Positions 32,134 to 32,288 of a stretch of DNA of 32,288 nt are shown piece by piece. Within the stretch, counting starts at the first letter, position 1. Every line of letters starts with the position of its first letter. Position numbers and translations under genes: made by a program. The notes beneath the pieces are model-generated. The model saw only the letters and a list, made by a program, of their open reading frames with translations, was not told the DNA's origin and made no database searches. This stretch comes from Anaerolineales bacterium UBA6128 (lineage in GTDB: Bacteria > Chloroflexota > Anaerolineae > UBA1429): the NCBI GenBank assembly GCA_002423325.1, contig DIVQ01000009.1, positions 1-32,288 on the forward strand, written 5' to 3'.

Positions 32134-32288
32134 GGGCCTCTCTCCATAGGGAATGCAGAGGTCCGGCAACTCGTGCCGGACCTCTGCATTCCCTATGGAG
32201 AGAGGCCCCTAGCGGGGCATGGTGCCCGAGAGAGCGGCGTGCGCTTCCTGCAGTTGCTGGCGGATGGGGATGTTCTGCGGGCACTTGT
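32054..32288. repeat. Perfect 115-base inverted repeat at the window end
   Basis: The left arm is 32054-32168 and the right arm 32174-32288, with loop ACTCG (32169-32173). Every base of the right arm is the complement of the left arm, with no mismatch. The left arm includes the aldo/keto reductase's last 26 codons and 35 bases of downstream sequence. The inner part (GCAGAGGTCCGGCA and its complement) may be the natural terminator of that gene; the rest is a fold-back of coding sequence. The repeat reaches the window edge and may extend further. Confidence 0.95.
32209..32288 (-). other. Mirror copy of the aldo/keto reductase 3' end
   Basis: On the minus strand this encodes the same final 26 residues (ending ALSGTMPR and stop TAG at 32211-32209) as the gene ending at 32133. 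It is part of the inverted repeat, not an independent gene, unless a second full head-to-head copy lies beyond the edge. Confidence 0.8.

Noticed and set aside
32140..32201. Whole terminal palindrome as an ordinary terminator
   Set aside because: Only the inner ~14-base arms are terminator-sized; the outer arms copy coding sequence exactly, which a terminator does not need.

Overview
The window is a GC-rich bacterial segment with densely packed genes, strong GGAGG-type ribosome binding sites and sigma70-like promoters. I infer a member of the Chloroflexota (Anaerolineae/Caldilineae-like). The grounds are envelope proteins with a membrane anchor followed by Thr/Pro-rich linkers, a CruC/CruD-like carotenoid glycosyl/acyl transferase pair, many sugar-catabolic TIM-barrel, oxidoreductase and UroD-like genes, and several families of short palindromic intergenic repeats. 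No rRNA, tRNA, CRISPR array, transposase or phage gene was seen, so the assignment rests on gene content only.

Bases 1-11253 are mostly housekeeping. They hold the end of a VTT/DedA-type membrane protein, an M23 endopeptidase divergent from trmD, a decayed higB next to an intact higA, a sulfatase, an EamA transporter, an apparent operon rplS-rnhB-exonuclease/WYL-mutM, ligA, and a membrane-anchored SH3 protein. Bases 11433-15483 hold a minus-strand operon (TIM-barrel protein of unknown role plus two UroD-superfamily proteins) divergent from a creatininase-like amidohydrolase. Bases 15616-18717 carry a DUF4405-type membrane protein with a Cys-rich, EF-hand-like tail, the CruD/CruC-like pair and a small zinc-ribbon protein.

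Bases 18916-32133 are mainly a catabolic block: KDG kinase, a KDPG aldolase fused to a VOC (glyoxalase-like) domain, a lipoprotein, a sulfatase-superfamily enzyme that lacks the sulfatase cysteine, two paralogous Gfo/Idh/MocA oxidoreductases flanking a sulfotransferase-like gene, a sugar-isomerase TIM barrel, a third UroD-like protein, a second classical sulfatase, and an aldo/keto reductase with two 4Fe-4S motifs. KDG kinase and the aldolase would together convert 2-keto-3-deoxygluconate to pyruvate and glyceraldehyde-3-phosphate. The sulfatases and oxidoreductases suggest that the incoming substrate is a decorated (sulfated or otherwise modified) sugar or glycan. That is inference; no polysaccharide lyase, glycoside hydrolase, sugar transporter or sulfatase-maturing enzyme is present here.

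The last 235 bases (32054-32288) are a perfect inverted repeat with 115-base arms around a 5-base loop, folding the 3' end of the last gene back on itself. This is either an assembly or amplification fold-back at a contig end or an unusual natural palindrome, and it should be resolved before the right edge is trusted.
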